A DNA stretch of 62,000 nucleotides, from the NCBI GenBank assembly GCA_905221605.1, contig CAJNDS010002106.1, positions 417,501-479,500 of the forward strand, given 5' to 3'. Position 1 is the stretch's first letter, and each line of letters starts with the position of its first letter. The translations under genes were made by a program, and so were the position numbers. The notes under the pieces were generated by a model that worked only from the letters and a program-made list of their open reading frames with translations, made no database searches and had not been told where the DNA came from. The DNA is from Symbiodinium natans. Its lineage: Eukaryota > Sar > Dinophyceae > Suessiales > Symbiodiniaceae. This document shows positions 54,484 to 62,000 of the stretch, in pieces.

Positions 54484-54504
54484 TCATGCCAAGGAGTACG
54501 GGCC

Positions 54505-54624
54505 CTAAACCCTAAACCCTAAACCCTAAACCCTGAACCCTGAACCCTGAACCCTGAACCCTAAACCCTAAACCCTAAACCCTAAACCCTAAACCCTAAA
54601 CCCTAAACCCTAAACCCTAAACCC
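54505..54624 (-). repeat. CCCTAAA array
   Basis: Seventeen units with a CCCTGAA block. Confidence 0.95.
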
Positions 54625-54625
54625 G

Positions 54626-54702
54626 AATTTAGAGAAGGGGCCGAGGACGCAAGCAGCCAAAGCCAGGAACAAAAGCCTCAAGGGAACAACTCGCAGCTCG
54701 AA
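54626..54702 (-). CDS. Exon, membrane-like, telomere donor
   Basis: Reads ELRVVPLRLLFLALAACVLG then PFSKF; runs into GGGTTTAGGG. Confidence 0.7.
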
Positions 54703-54769
54703 GGGTTTTACCCTAAACCGTATAAACCCTAAACCCTAAACCCGAAACCCTAAACCCTAAACCCTAAAC

Positions 54770-54956
54770 TCTCAGGTCTCCTGGGGGGTTGTTTGCCTGT
54801 GACATCCTGTGACTGAGGTTGTGCAGGCGAGGTGATATCACGCGAGAGTGATGACTTCGCCTACGACCCGACCTTGCACCTCTCCACACACCAGTATCTG
54901 GGAATGTTGCCGAAAAGGACCTCTTCATGTGGGAAACTCGGCATCTACAAGCTACC
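54770..54956 (-). CDS. Long coding-like region
   Basis: One frame is open over most of it (HMKRSFSATFPDTGVWRGAR and on). Another reads PSFPHEEVLFGNIPRYWCVE then a GTGCAAGG donor. Confidence 0.5.
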
Positions 54957-55029
54957 CTAACCCCCAAACCTTAAACCCTAAACCCTAAGCCCTAAGCCCT
55001 AAACCCTAAACCCTAAACTAGAACCCTAG

Positions 55030-55107
55030 ACCCTAAACTCTGCAGCAGTTGAGACGGGACTTTTTCGGAGGAGGCAAGGTCGGACTTTGGGCAGTTGACG
55101 GCATTGA
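55030..55107 (-). CDS. Exon with telomere donor
   Basis: Reads ALNAVNCPKSDLASSEKVPS then QLLQ; acceptor CTATCAG, donor CAGA|GTTTAGGG. Confidence 0.7.
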
Positions 55108-55165
55108 GGGCTGATAGTAGCAAGGAAGTAAAAAAGACAACGCGAAAAACAAACGCTGAACACTA

Positions 55166-55194
55166 CCTTGGGGATCAGGGTATGGCCCATGTGC
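55166..55194 (-). CDS. Microexon
   Basis: Reads AHGPYPDPQ; acceptor CGTTAAG, donor GTAGTG. Confidence 0.45.
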
Positions 55195-55294
55195 CTTAAC
55201 GATGAATATAATGGCCCAGAACCCTAAACCCTAAACCCTAAACCCTAAACCCTAAACCCCAAACCCCAAACCCTAAACCCGTTTTTTTAACCCA

Positions 55295-55371
55295 GACTCC
55301 TGAAGTCAGCTGGGAAGGGCCTTGGACAAATCTTCTGTCTAGGCAACCGTAGTAATGCATATACCAGTGTC
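55295..55371 (-). CDS. Exon, basic/hydrophobic
   Basis: Reads FVTLVYALLRLPRQKICPRP then FPADFRSL; acceptor TTTCGCAG, donor GTTAAA. Confidence 0.7.
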
Positions 55372-55473
55372 ACAAACCTGCGAAATCACGTCCTAAACCC
55401 TAAACCCTGAACCTAAACCCTAAACCTTAAACCCTAAACCCTAAACCCTAGACCCTAAACCCTAGACCCCACT

Positions 55474-55562
55474 ATGATCTGGGTACAGATGCCTACGACA
55501 TCCAAGTGCCACCCGCGAAGCAGCGAGATGGCGGTGATCACCGTGGCAATGATGCGCTGCCT
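55474..55562 (-). CDS. Exon, membrane-like
   Basis: Reads QRIIATVITAISLLRGWHLD then VVGICTQII; acceptor CTGAAG, donor GTGGGG. Confidence 0.7.
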
Positions 55563-55695
55563 TCAGGTGTCTTTAGGGTTTAGGGTTTAGGGTTGAGGGT
55601 TTAGGGTTTAAGGTTTAGGGTTGTTAGTTCAAAACCCGTGGGAAGAATTTGTAGCTCACCCAAGACTAGGACCACTTGCAACTACCCACGGACCG

Positions 55696-55777
55696 TCAAA
55701 GCAGTTGAGTGTTGCGAGCGACCTTTCTAGCTAGGGGATAGCACTTCTCAGCCAACCTGCGACCCTTTTGATTCGAA
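55696..55777 (-). CDS. Exon with stop, basic
   Basis: Reads ASNQKGRRLAEKCYPLARKV then ARNTQLL and TGA; acceptor CATCCAG. Follows a family B element. Confidence 0.65.
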
Positions 55778-55782
55778 GCCTG

Positions 55783-55975
55783 GATGTTCCGGAATTGGGG
55801 GTACCTTCTTGGGGTCCTTTTTTTGCAGGAATCCCTAAACCCTAAACCCTAAACCCTAAACCTTAAACCTTAAAACCCTAAACCCTAAACCCGAAACCCG
55901 AAACCCTAAACCCTACTCCCTGCTCGGCCCTACTCTTTGGGTGTGTATTTTGGGGGCTCCCCTACTTTCGTAAAC
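55783..55975. mobile_element. Family B element with telomere insert
   Basis: TTCCGGAATTGGGGGTACC at left, GGCTCCCCTACTTTCGTAAACC at right; CCCTAAA units at 55833-55917. Confidence 0.65.
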
Positions 55976-55976
55976 C

Positions 55977-56007
55977 TTCATATGCGGTCTTCTGCTGCAG
56001 CTGTTAA
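55977..56007 (-). CDS. Microexon
   Basis: Reads LQQKTAYE; acceptor CTTAACAG, donor GTTTACG (telomere-like). Confidence 0.45.
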
Positions 56008-56204
56008 GGGGTATAATGAATCTCATTCCCTGATATACACCTTACATAGTCCCTCTAGACCTAAGTAGCCTAAGCCCTAAAACTAAACCCTAAATTCAAA
56101 GAACCCCTAAACCCTAAACCCTAAACCCTAAGAACCCCTAAACCCTAAGAACCCCTAAACCCTAAACCCTAAACCCTAAGAACCCCTAAGGTCCCCTGTA
56201 AGGG

Positions 56205-56310
56205 TCCCTCCTTGCGTCCCTTGAAGCTTGGCGTTGGCGGGCCTGGTCACGTTGGCGTGCGGCCGGTACTCCGGGTTCAGGCGGAAGTCTGGCATGTGCT
56301 CCTTGCGGTA
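56205..56310 (-). CDS. Long exon
   Basis: Reads KEHMPDFRLNPEYRPHANVT then RPANAKLQGTQGGT. Strong coding signal. Confidence 0.75.
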
Positions 56311-56522
56311 TAGGGTTTAGGGTTTTAATAGGGTTTGGGGTTTAGGGCTCAGGGTTTGGGGTTTAGGGTTTAGGGCTTGGGGTTTGGGGTTTAGGGCTTA
56401 GGGTTTGGGGTTTAGGGCTTAGGGTTCGGGGTTTAGGGTTTAGGGTTTAGGGTTTGCGGTTTGCGTTTGAGGTTTAGGGTTTGGGGTTTAGGGCCTAGGG
56501 TTTGGGGCTTACAGGGTTGACC

Positions 56523-56623
56523 TTGCGCCCTTGATCGCTCTCCAGGAAAGTCCTTAATTAAAGCCCTTGGAGCTGTTGCATTTTCAGGCTGCAGTCTTTC
56601 AAGGTCGGTAGGAAGCGACATTC
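56523..56623 (-). CDS. Exon with ATG near its start
   Basis: Reads MSLPTDLERLQPENATAPRA then LIKDFPGERSRAQ; acceptor TTCGCAG one base before ATG, donor GTCAAC. Could be the first coding exon of a gene. Confidence 0.7.
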
Positions 56624-56802
56624 TGCGAAACCTGAATGCTGCAAGGCTGCCAAGGTTTGGGCGGGGGGTGGTGATGGGGCTTGTTTAGGGTGTAGGATTG
56701 AAGGCTATGCGCTCTCACGAAGATGTTGCCTTGGGGGGGGGGGGGGGGGGGGGCAAAACGCCAACCGTGTCCCCAAACTCCACCCTAAAACCTAAACCCT
56801 AA

Positions 56803-56880
56803 AGAAGAGCGTGTTTGTGTGACAAGGTGTGAAAGGGCATGCAAGTGGTCTCCTCCCTTTCGTTCCTGAAGGTCAGGGCT
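56803..56880 (-). CDS. Exon, unknown protein
   Basis: Reads ALTFRNEREETTCMPFHTLS then HKHALL; another frame is open. Confidence 0.5.
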
Positions 56881-57054
56881 TTAGCACTACATCTTGGGCA
56901 CCGGTGGCCAAAGAAACTTAGGATGAAAGAAAGGCGACGACACGAAAGTCGATCATTCCACACGCTAAACCCCAAATGCTGGGCTTGTACATCCTAAAGT
57001 CCAAAACCCCTCATGCCCAAAACCCGCAACCCCTGGAACCCTAAACCCTAAACC

Positions 57055-57122
57055 CTGACAATGCCCAGAGCGCCTGCTTGCCTTTTGGACCTTTCGGGCC
57101 AGCCTCAGCGACATGACATATA
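57055..57122 (-). CDS. Exon, basic, telomere donor
   Basis: Reads YVMSLRLARKVQKASRRSGH then CQ; donor GGTTTAGGG. Confidence 0.6.
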
Positions 57123-57280
57123 TGGTTTAGGGTTTAGGGTTAGGGTTTAGGGCTATTCAGTTGTATCTATTCTATGGTCAGTTCTCGAAAATAAGGTACT
57201 TTTTTTGGGGTACGCTAAAGAAGAGGGCCGCCTCATAATAAGGATCCCAAAATGGACCACAGTTAAAAGAAGTGACCATA

Positions 57281-57397
57281 TGGGCATTTCCCAAAACAGG
57301 GGTACCCCTGTTATACCCCAAATAGAATCGAATCCCCTTAAAGAGACCCCCCCAAAAAGGGTACCCCTATTTTCCGAAACCCGAATATGTAGATTAA
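57281..57397. mobile_element. Family B element, complete
   Basis: GCATTTCCCAAAACAGGGGT..ACC and inverted GGGTACCCCTATTTTCCGAAACCC. Confidence 0.85.
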
Positions 57398-57529
57398 TAT
57401 GGCTCATATTCTTCCTATTAGGATTGTCCCCAATAAGCCGCTCTGCGTACTTTGTGTTCTTGTTTGTCCAGTTGCAGGTGCGGTCCCGGCTTTGGAGGCG
57501 ACAACGGGGCAAGAAACAGAGCAAATAGC
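57398..57529 (-). CDS. Coding region, two frames open
   Basis: Frame one reads DRTCNWTNKNTKYAERLIGD, frame two reads LFALFLAPLSPPKPGPHLQL. It starts right after a family F element ending TCTAG. Confidence 0.55.
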
Positions 57530-57662
57530 TAGACCCAAGAGCAGCCTAATTAGGAATAAAACGGGGTACCCTTAATTTTTTTGGTGCGCAGTTTATAAGG
57601 AGCTTACTAAGGATTCCTGTAACCCCCAAGAAGAGGGGATAAGGGCCTACTCTGGGCCCTAG
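57530..57662. mobile_element. Family F element, complete
   Basis: CTAGACCCAAGAGCAGCC and inverted GGGCCTACTCTGGGCCCTAG. Confidence 0.8.
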
Positions 57663-57708
57663 GAAGCCTAAATCAAACAAAATAAGCGGCCCTAAACCCT
57701 AGCCATGC

Positions 57709-57772
57709 TCACTGATAAACGTTCGTCCTGAGATCGTCAATGTGAATGGCATCGTCCACCATAGAGGCTTCT
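57709..57772 (-). CDS. Exon, acidic; stop or canonical donor
   Basis: Reads ASMVDDAIHIDDLRTNVYQ then TGA, or splices at CA|GTGAGC. Confidence 0.65.
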
Positions 57773-57792
57773 TGGGGTTTAGGGTTTAGGGT

Positions 57793-57904
57793 TTCGGCCA
57801 GCAAGCACCAACTTGTGCACGGCTTTCATAGCCAGAGTCCGGTCTGGGTTCATGTCCACCCGACTGTTGAACGCCACCTTGTGTGTGAAGTGTTCCAAGT
57901 GCCT
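57793..57904 (-). CDS. 112-nt exon
   Basis: Reads HLEHFTHKVAFNSRVDMNPD then RTLAMKAVHKLVLAG. Strong coding signal; likely precedes 57709-57772. Confidence 0.8.
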
Positions 57905-58009
57905 AAACCCTAAACCTTAAACCCTAACCAAAGCCCTACTTGGAACTTAGTATCCCCTAGAAACCCGATTATATAACCCCCAGAACCCACCGTACTAACC
58001 CTACTTACT

Positions 58010-58131
58010 ACCCAAAAAGCCCAATATCCCTTAATTCAGGAATAGACCTTAAACCATATTGAGGATTCCTTGGTATGAATTACGATATATTCCTTAACTA
58101 AGGGGTATTGAGCTCTTTGGGTAAGTCAAAA
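58010..58131. mobile_element. Family C element
   Basis: CTACCCAAAAAGCCCAATATCC and inverted GGGGTATTGAGCTCTTTGGG. Confidence 0.7.
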
Positions 58132-58163
58132 CTATAAACCCTAAACCCTAAACCCTAAACCCT

Positions 58164-58755
58164 AATCCGAGCTCCTGTTTAATTTAACCCCCCCCCATAT
58201 TTAAAGAATTTTTTTTTGCCGGGATTCCCGCCGGAAGACTACTTTCCATTACGATGGATTTCGTATGGGCCAAACCCTCCACATTTAAAGAATTTTTTGG
58301 GGGGGGTTGTCAAATTTTGAAACTCTGCCTTTCGGAAAGCTTTTTTCTTCTGCAGGGATGTTTGGGTCGATGTGAAACATCTGCTAAACCGGGGCTTCGG
58401 TTTTCTGGAAGCTGAGGGCCTTCAGAAAGCAAGGATTTCTTATGTGATTGCTTACTGGAGGACAGAAATTTTCATTCTTTCCTGAGCTACCCCTTACGGG
58501 CTCTGGCCGGGAAAGGCGGAGTCACATCAATAGAATGGGCCAGAATTATGGGAAGCCCTGGCCCGTGGGGAGCCCGGTCCTGTAGTCTTTAAAGAAGCCT
58601 TAAAGCTTAAAAGGAAAAACTTAAAGGAAGCCGGGGCTTCGGTTTTCTGGAATCTGACGGGGCCATGGTCCAACTATTGCGGAACCCTGCCTTCCTTATT
58701 GTGGGGGGGGGAGGGGGGGGGGGGCCCCACCAATTAAACAGGAGCTCGGATTAAA
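58164..58755. mobile_element. Large TIR element, family N
   Basis: Exact inverted ends AATCCGAGCTCCTGTTTAAT and ATTAAACAGGAGCTCGGATT, 590 bp apart, each followed inside by poly-C/poly-G. Inside, CCGGGGCTTCGGTTTTCTGG occurs twice (58389 and 58632). Flanked on both sides by telomere units and by copies of half of element C. Confidence 0.85.
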
Positions 58756-58819
58756 CCCCAAACCCCAAACCCCAAACCCATTCCTTAACTAAGGGGGTAT
58801 TGAGCTCTTTGGGCAAGTC

Positions 58820-58880
58820 AAAAGGGCCTTCCAAGTTTAGGGCTTCGACTTTGCTAGAGGGACACCTCAAGTCCGCTGGG
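58820..58880 (-). CDS. Exon before C element
   Basis: Reads PADLRCPSSKVEALNLEGP; the likely donor is GA (GACTTGCC), the start of the C element. Confidence 0.55.
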
Positions 58881-58992
58881 TTTGGGGTTAGGGGTTTAGG
58901 GTTTAGTGTTTAGGTTTAGGGTTTAGGGTTTGGGGTTTATGGTTTAGGGTTTAGGGTTGGGGCTGCGCTGCGAAAGGGTTTTATGGCCTAGG

Positions 58993-59091
58993 GTTGGCCT
59001 TTGGGGGATTGGCCTTGGCTCATGAGTCGTGTGCCATAGGCATCGAAGGCCGCAACCTGTCCTTCAGCAGGCGCAACGGGCGTAGACCTAT
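58993..59091 (-). CDS. Long exon
   Basis: Reads STPVAPAEGQVAAFDAYGTR then LMSQGQSPKGQP. Confidence 0.65.
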
Positions 59092-59119
59092 TTTATTTAT
59101 GTGTTTTTCTTTGGTGCGG

Positions 59120-59200
59120 GGGGGGGGGGGGGTTTAATATATATATATATATATATATATCTATATCTATACATATACATATACATTTATATATCTATGA
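59120..59200. repeat. Poly-G and (TA)n tract
   Basis: G tract then about 13 TA units. Confidence 0.95.
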
Positions 59201-59436
59201 GTGTATGACTGGATAACACCAAGATGACGTCAGTTTCAGGTGATTAGATTCGCAAAACTCTATCCCCACGCCCTGGGCTCGTAATGAAAAGGGTCGGAAT
59301 ACTTACGAATAGTATTCCCTTATGGCCCCTTTATGATTATACTATAATAATCTTCCTCCCCCCCAAACCCTATTCTAATTCTTCAGGCCTATATTACTTT
59401 TCCCTTACCATCGTGGGCCGGACTGGGCGTCATGCA

Positions 59437-59511
59437 AAAACAGATTCCATCTTCTTTGCGTCCACCGCCTTTCGTATCTTCTTCTCCTTCCCGCAACTTC
59501 GCTTATGCTGA
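59437..59511 (-). CDS. Exon, lysine-rich, reads to stop
   Basis: Reads HKRSCGKEKKIRKAVDAKKM then ESVFA and TGA; acceptor GCCTCAG. A basic, possibly nuclear C terminus. Confidence 0.6.
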
Positions 59512-59534
59512 GGCGAGCTTGGGGTTGGGGTCAG

Positions 59535-59654
59535 CCTTAAGAACCCCAGGGTTTAGGGTTTAGGGTTTAGGGTACTTCGTTGTAGGTTCGTGTCCTGAAG
59601 CTCCTTAGAGGATTCTTACCTACAAGACAGTAGGTTTTGGGTTCTTCAGGAGGA
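59535..59654. mobile_element. Family O element with telomere insert
   Basis: CAGCCTTAAGAACCC, then TTTAGGG units (59549-59573), TGTAGGTTCG and inverted AGTAGGTTTTGGGTTCTTCAGG. Confidence 0.75.
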
Positions 59655-59772
59655 TGGTGCTCTTTGGGGACGCCCTGGGTCTACGAGGGTTTAGGGAAGA
59701 ACCCTCAACTCTGACCTTTCCACGGCTTAGGGTTCATCGGTCGCAGGGTTCTTCAGTCGTGGACTCCTTATA

Positions 59773-59895
59773 GGGCTCTTAAGGGAGGGGAGTTCCTGGG
59801 GGGTAGGTACTTAGGGAACCTTAGGGAAGCTTAGGGAGTATTGGGGAGTATTAGGGAACCTTGGGTTACCTACCCCCCTTGAACCCCCTCGCTTA
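59773..59895. mobile_element. Family P element
   Basis: GGGAGTTCCTGGGGGGTAGGTA and inverted GGTTACCTACCCCCCTTGAACCC. Confidence 0.7.
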
Positions 59896-59937
59896 AGAAC
59901 ACCCTAGCCCTAAACCCTAAACCCTAAACCCTAAACA

Positions 59938-59997
59938 TTGAGCAGTCAGCAGTCCAAACCGCTAAGCCGTCAGAGAACAACATCGCCAGGTCTTCGT
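59938..59997 (-). CDS. Exon with telomere donor
   Basis: Reads DEDLAMLFSDGLAVWTADCS; acceptor AAGGGTAG, donor AAT|GTTTAGGG. Confidence 0.7.
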
Positions 59998-60009
59998 CTA
60001 CCCTTTTTA

Positions 60010-60121
60010 CTAGACCCGGGAGTAACCTAGGAACCAAGAGGGCACCCTTTGTGGCTTTAAGGGGATTACAAGGGAGCCCGAACCCAAAAAAAAATTAAAA
60101 AAGGGCCTACCCCCGGTCCTA
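60010..60121. mobile_element. Family F element, complete
   Basis: CTAGACCCGGGAGTAACCTAGG and inverted GGGCCTACCCCCGGTCCTAG. Confidence 0.8.
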
Positions 60122-60309
60122 GTTTATAACCTCAGGACACTAAGACTGGTTGTCTAAGCCACATTTACCATACCCAAACCCATTCCCCTTAACCTATATG
60201 AAAGGATACTAGAATTGGGAGTCTAAGGGAGGATTCTACCATACCCCTGAATTTCTTTTAAGGGGTACGCCCTATGGGGTATGTTGAAGATTTCTTAGAT
60301 AGTAGGGTT

Positions 60310-60381
60310 CTCGAAGGCCTGAGGGTCTTAGACTTAGAGCCAGAACAACCAAGGAACCTGAACCCTCCCTCTCTGCGAGTT
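60310..60381 (-). CDS. Exon, hydrophobic
   Basis: Reads REGSGSLVVLALSLRPSGLR then EP. Confidence 0.55.
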
Positions 60382-60600
60382 TTCAGGGTTTAGGGTTTAG
60401 GATATCAGGTTTGACCCGAAACCCTAAACCCTAAACGCTAACACGAACCCTAAACCCTAAACCCTAAACCCTAAACCCTAAAGTTTGTTTGCTCGGGTGT
60501 CCTATTCAGGGTGTTTCGGGCCAAAGCACCCCCCCTAAACCCTTTAGGCCCTAAACCCTAAACGCTAAACGCTAAACCCTAAACCCTAAACCCTAAACCC

Positions 60601-60657
60601 GCGTCCTTGACTTTGAACAGCTGCTTCGGGGCCAGCTGGACGCCTTCGTTGTCTGGA
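60601..60657 (-). CDS. Exon with telomere donor
   Basis: Reads PDNEGVQLAPKQLFKVKDA; ends at GGGTTTAGGG. Confidence 0.7.
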
Positions 60658-60781
60658 GGGGGGCGGGCCTTTAAGGCTTGGGGTTGAGGGTGTAGAATTT
60701 CGGGTTTAGGGTTCAGGGTTTATAAACCCTAAACCCTAAACCCTAAACCCTAAACCCTATACCCTATAAACCCTAAACCCT

Positions 60782-60908
60782 TCTTGGCGGCTCGCGCATG
60801 CTGTTGTGATCTGTCGGGCTACAAGTACCTTGAACAAGGTCACATGGCAAGGTATCCCGACTTTTCTTTACCTTCCAGACGGACCCATCTCCTGAAATCC
60901 CTGGTGAC
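60782..60908 (-). CDS. About 127-nt exon with telomere donor
   Basis: Reads SPGISGDGSVWKVKKSRDTL then PCDLVQGTCSPTDHNSMREP and PRR; ends at GGGTTTAGGG. An internal GTAAAG donor is possible. Confidence 0.65.
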
Positions 60909-60989
60909 GAAACCCTAAACCCTAAACCCCAAACAAAAACCCTAAGCCCTAAACCCCAAACCCTACACCCTTGTTCCGATCAACCCCAC

Positions 60990-61014
60990 CTCCCAGGTCT
61001 GGGGCCCGAAGATC
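60990..61014 (-). CDS. Microexon
   Basis: Reads IFGPQTWE; acceptor GTGTAG, donor GTGGGG. Confidence 0.4.
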
Positions 61015-61138
61015 CTACACCCTAAAGACCCCTTGTGAGCCGCATACCCCCTGAACCCTACACCCTAAACGCTAAACCCTAAACTCCCACAACCCCTAAA
61101 CCCTAAGCCCCAAACCCTAAACCGTACACCTTGAACTT

Positions 61139-61227
61139 GGGATGTTCCCCCTTATACTTGCAGTCCTTCACAGGGATTATAATAAGGGGGTACTATAATC
61201 CCGATTTAAGGACTGCTAGTATAAGGA
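61139..61227. mobile_element. Family A element, one end lost
   Basis: TTGGGATGTTCCCCCTTATACT ... AAGGACTGCTAGTATAAGG. Confidence 0.75.
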
Positions 61228-61530
61228 ACTGTTAAACCCCATGAAGCCCTAAGCCAAGACCCTGAACCCTAAAACCCTAAAGACCTTAAACTCTCAACCC
61301 TAAAGTCTAAACCCCAAAACCTTAAGCTCTAAATCCTAAACCCAGCCTAAAACCCAAAATCTCCACAGTCTAAGCCCTAAACATATACAATGCCCTAAAA
61401 CTCGAAACCCTCAACGCCAAAACCCCCGAAATGCAATTAAACCCTACAAGCCTGAATCATTTTCAAGCATCCCGAAACCTAAACCCTCAACCCTAAACCC
61501 TAAACCCAAATCCCTACAAGCCAAAATCCC

Positions 61531-61619
61531 TTGGACGCCCTGGTGGACGCCTTGGCCGCATTGCTTGGCTTGCACTCGCCGCTGGACTTGCTGCAGCTGC
61601 GGTTTGCCTTGACGAGTAG
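61531..61619 (-). CDS. Exon, serine/lysine-rich
   Basis: Reads LLVKANRSCSKSSGECKPSN then AAKASTRAS. Confidence 0.65.
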
Positions 61620-61621
61620 TT

Positions 61622-61743
61622 GGGTTTAGGGTTTATAGGGTTTAGGGTTTAGGGTTTGGGGTTTAGGGTTTGGGGTTTGGGGTTTGGGGTTTGGGGTTTG
61701 GGGTTTGGGGTTTGGGGTTTGGGGTTTGGGGTTTAGGGTTTAG
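61622..61743 (+). repeat. TTTAGGG/TTTGGGG array
   Basis: Ten consecutive TTTGGGG units inside TTTAGGG; the same variant block occurs at 9737, 23755, 30181 and 43741. Confidence 0.95.
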
Positions 61744-61746
61744 TGT

Positions 61747-61797
61747 GCCTTAATGCATTCGCTGACAGGATTCGTGAGACTGGCCAATCGCCTGTTT
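61747..61797 (-). CDS. Possible exon
   Basis: All frames open; AIGQSHESCQ follows acceptor AAACAG. Confidence 0.35.
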
Positions 61798-61823
61798 GGG
61801 GTTTAGGGTTTAGGGTTTAGGGT

Positions 61824-61982
61824 TATTCCCCCTTGTACTAACAGTCCTTAATAGGGATCAGAACAGGAGGTGCTGTAACCCCTATAGAAAGTTTCCCTTG
61901 TATTAACAGTCCTTAATAAGGGTCATAGCAGAAGCTACTATAATCTATTAAGGACTGTTAGTTTAAGTGTGAACATCCCAAG
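61824..61982. mobile_element. Family A element with duplicated arm
   Basis: ATTCCCCCTTGTACTAACAG, a second CCCTTGTATTAACAGTCCTT and the inverted AGTGTGAACATCCCAAG. Confidence 0.8.
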
Positions 61983-62000
61983 TTTATAAGGGTGCTGGCG

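Noticed and set aside
1-62000. Many six-frame ORFs of 60-100 codons ending in LNPKP or containing LGFRV/GFRVQG
   Set aside because: These strings are the telomere unit translated in its open frames; they are not proteins.

Overview
The window looks like nuclear DNA of a dinoflagellate. No organism name was given, so this is an inference from four things seen together. (1) The Arabidopsis-type telomere unit TTTAGGG/CCCTAAA and close variants occur in well over one hundred separate interstitial arrays spread over the whole 62 kb, in both orientations. (2) No long ORF is convincing, yet the DNA between the arrays is made of short GC-rich islands (about 20-230 nt) that read as coherent protein. 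(3) Almost all of these islands read on the minus strand, as expected for the one-directional gene clusters of dinoflagellates. (4) Their edges carry AG acceptors with GT donors and also GC and apparent GA donors, the relaxed 5' splice sites known from dinoflagellates. I therefore read the window as a run of minus-strand genes cut into very small exons. Transcription runs from high to low coordinates. Exon frames and edges were called by eye. Protein families are mostly unrecognised, so gene names are left blank.

Layout, right to left in transcript order. From 62.0 to about 46.4 kb there are many exons, with in-frame stops that may be gene ends at 59437, 57709, 55696, 50644 and 46357. From 46.3 to 33.5 kb further exons lead to a convincing C-terminal exon with stop at 33539; another possible stop is at 43408. 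From 33.5 to 21.1 kb a third stretch ends at a clear C-terminal exon with a polypyrimidine tract and stop at 21115; an alternative stop is at 32950. From 20.2 to 0.07 kb a fourth stretch includes a P-loop-like exon (8153-8216) and an adenylate-kinase-like motif (741-790). A degenerate U6 snRNA-like sequence lies at 7171-7258.

Between exons there are two kinds of invading DNA. One is the telomere-unit arrays. The other is at least fourteen families of short elements (about 90-600 bp) with terminal inverted repeats, here lettered A-R. Several are introners: the element is the intron, its inverted-repeat ends hold the splice sites, and removing it joins two open frames in phase. The best cases are 40552-40712 (GC-AG), 51009-51153 (GC-AG), 40172-40265 (GT-AG), and 28646-28738 plus 28760-28871 (both GT-AG, around a 21-nt exon). 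Introners are already known from dinoflagellates.

The observation I find most novel is that the telomere units themselves behave like intron material. Over twenty exons end directly at a telomere unit used as donor (G|GTTTAGGG or a one-base variant), and several begin directly after TTTAG used as acceptor. Exon 24570-24608 is bounded by telomere units on both sides. Telomere arrays also sit inside elements of families A, B, C, H, L, O and R, often where the element already contains TAGGG or CCCTA. This suggests that short seeds are expanded or extended into telomere arrays, which are tolerated in genes because the unit carries both GT and TAG.
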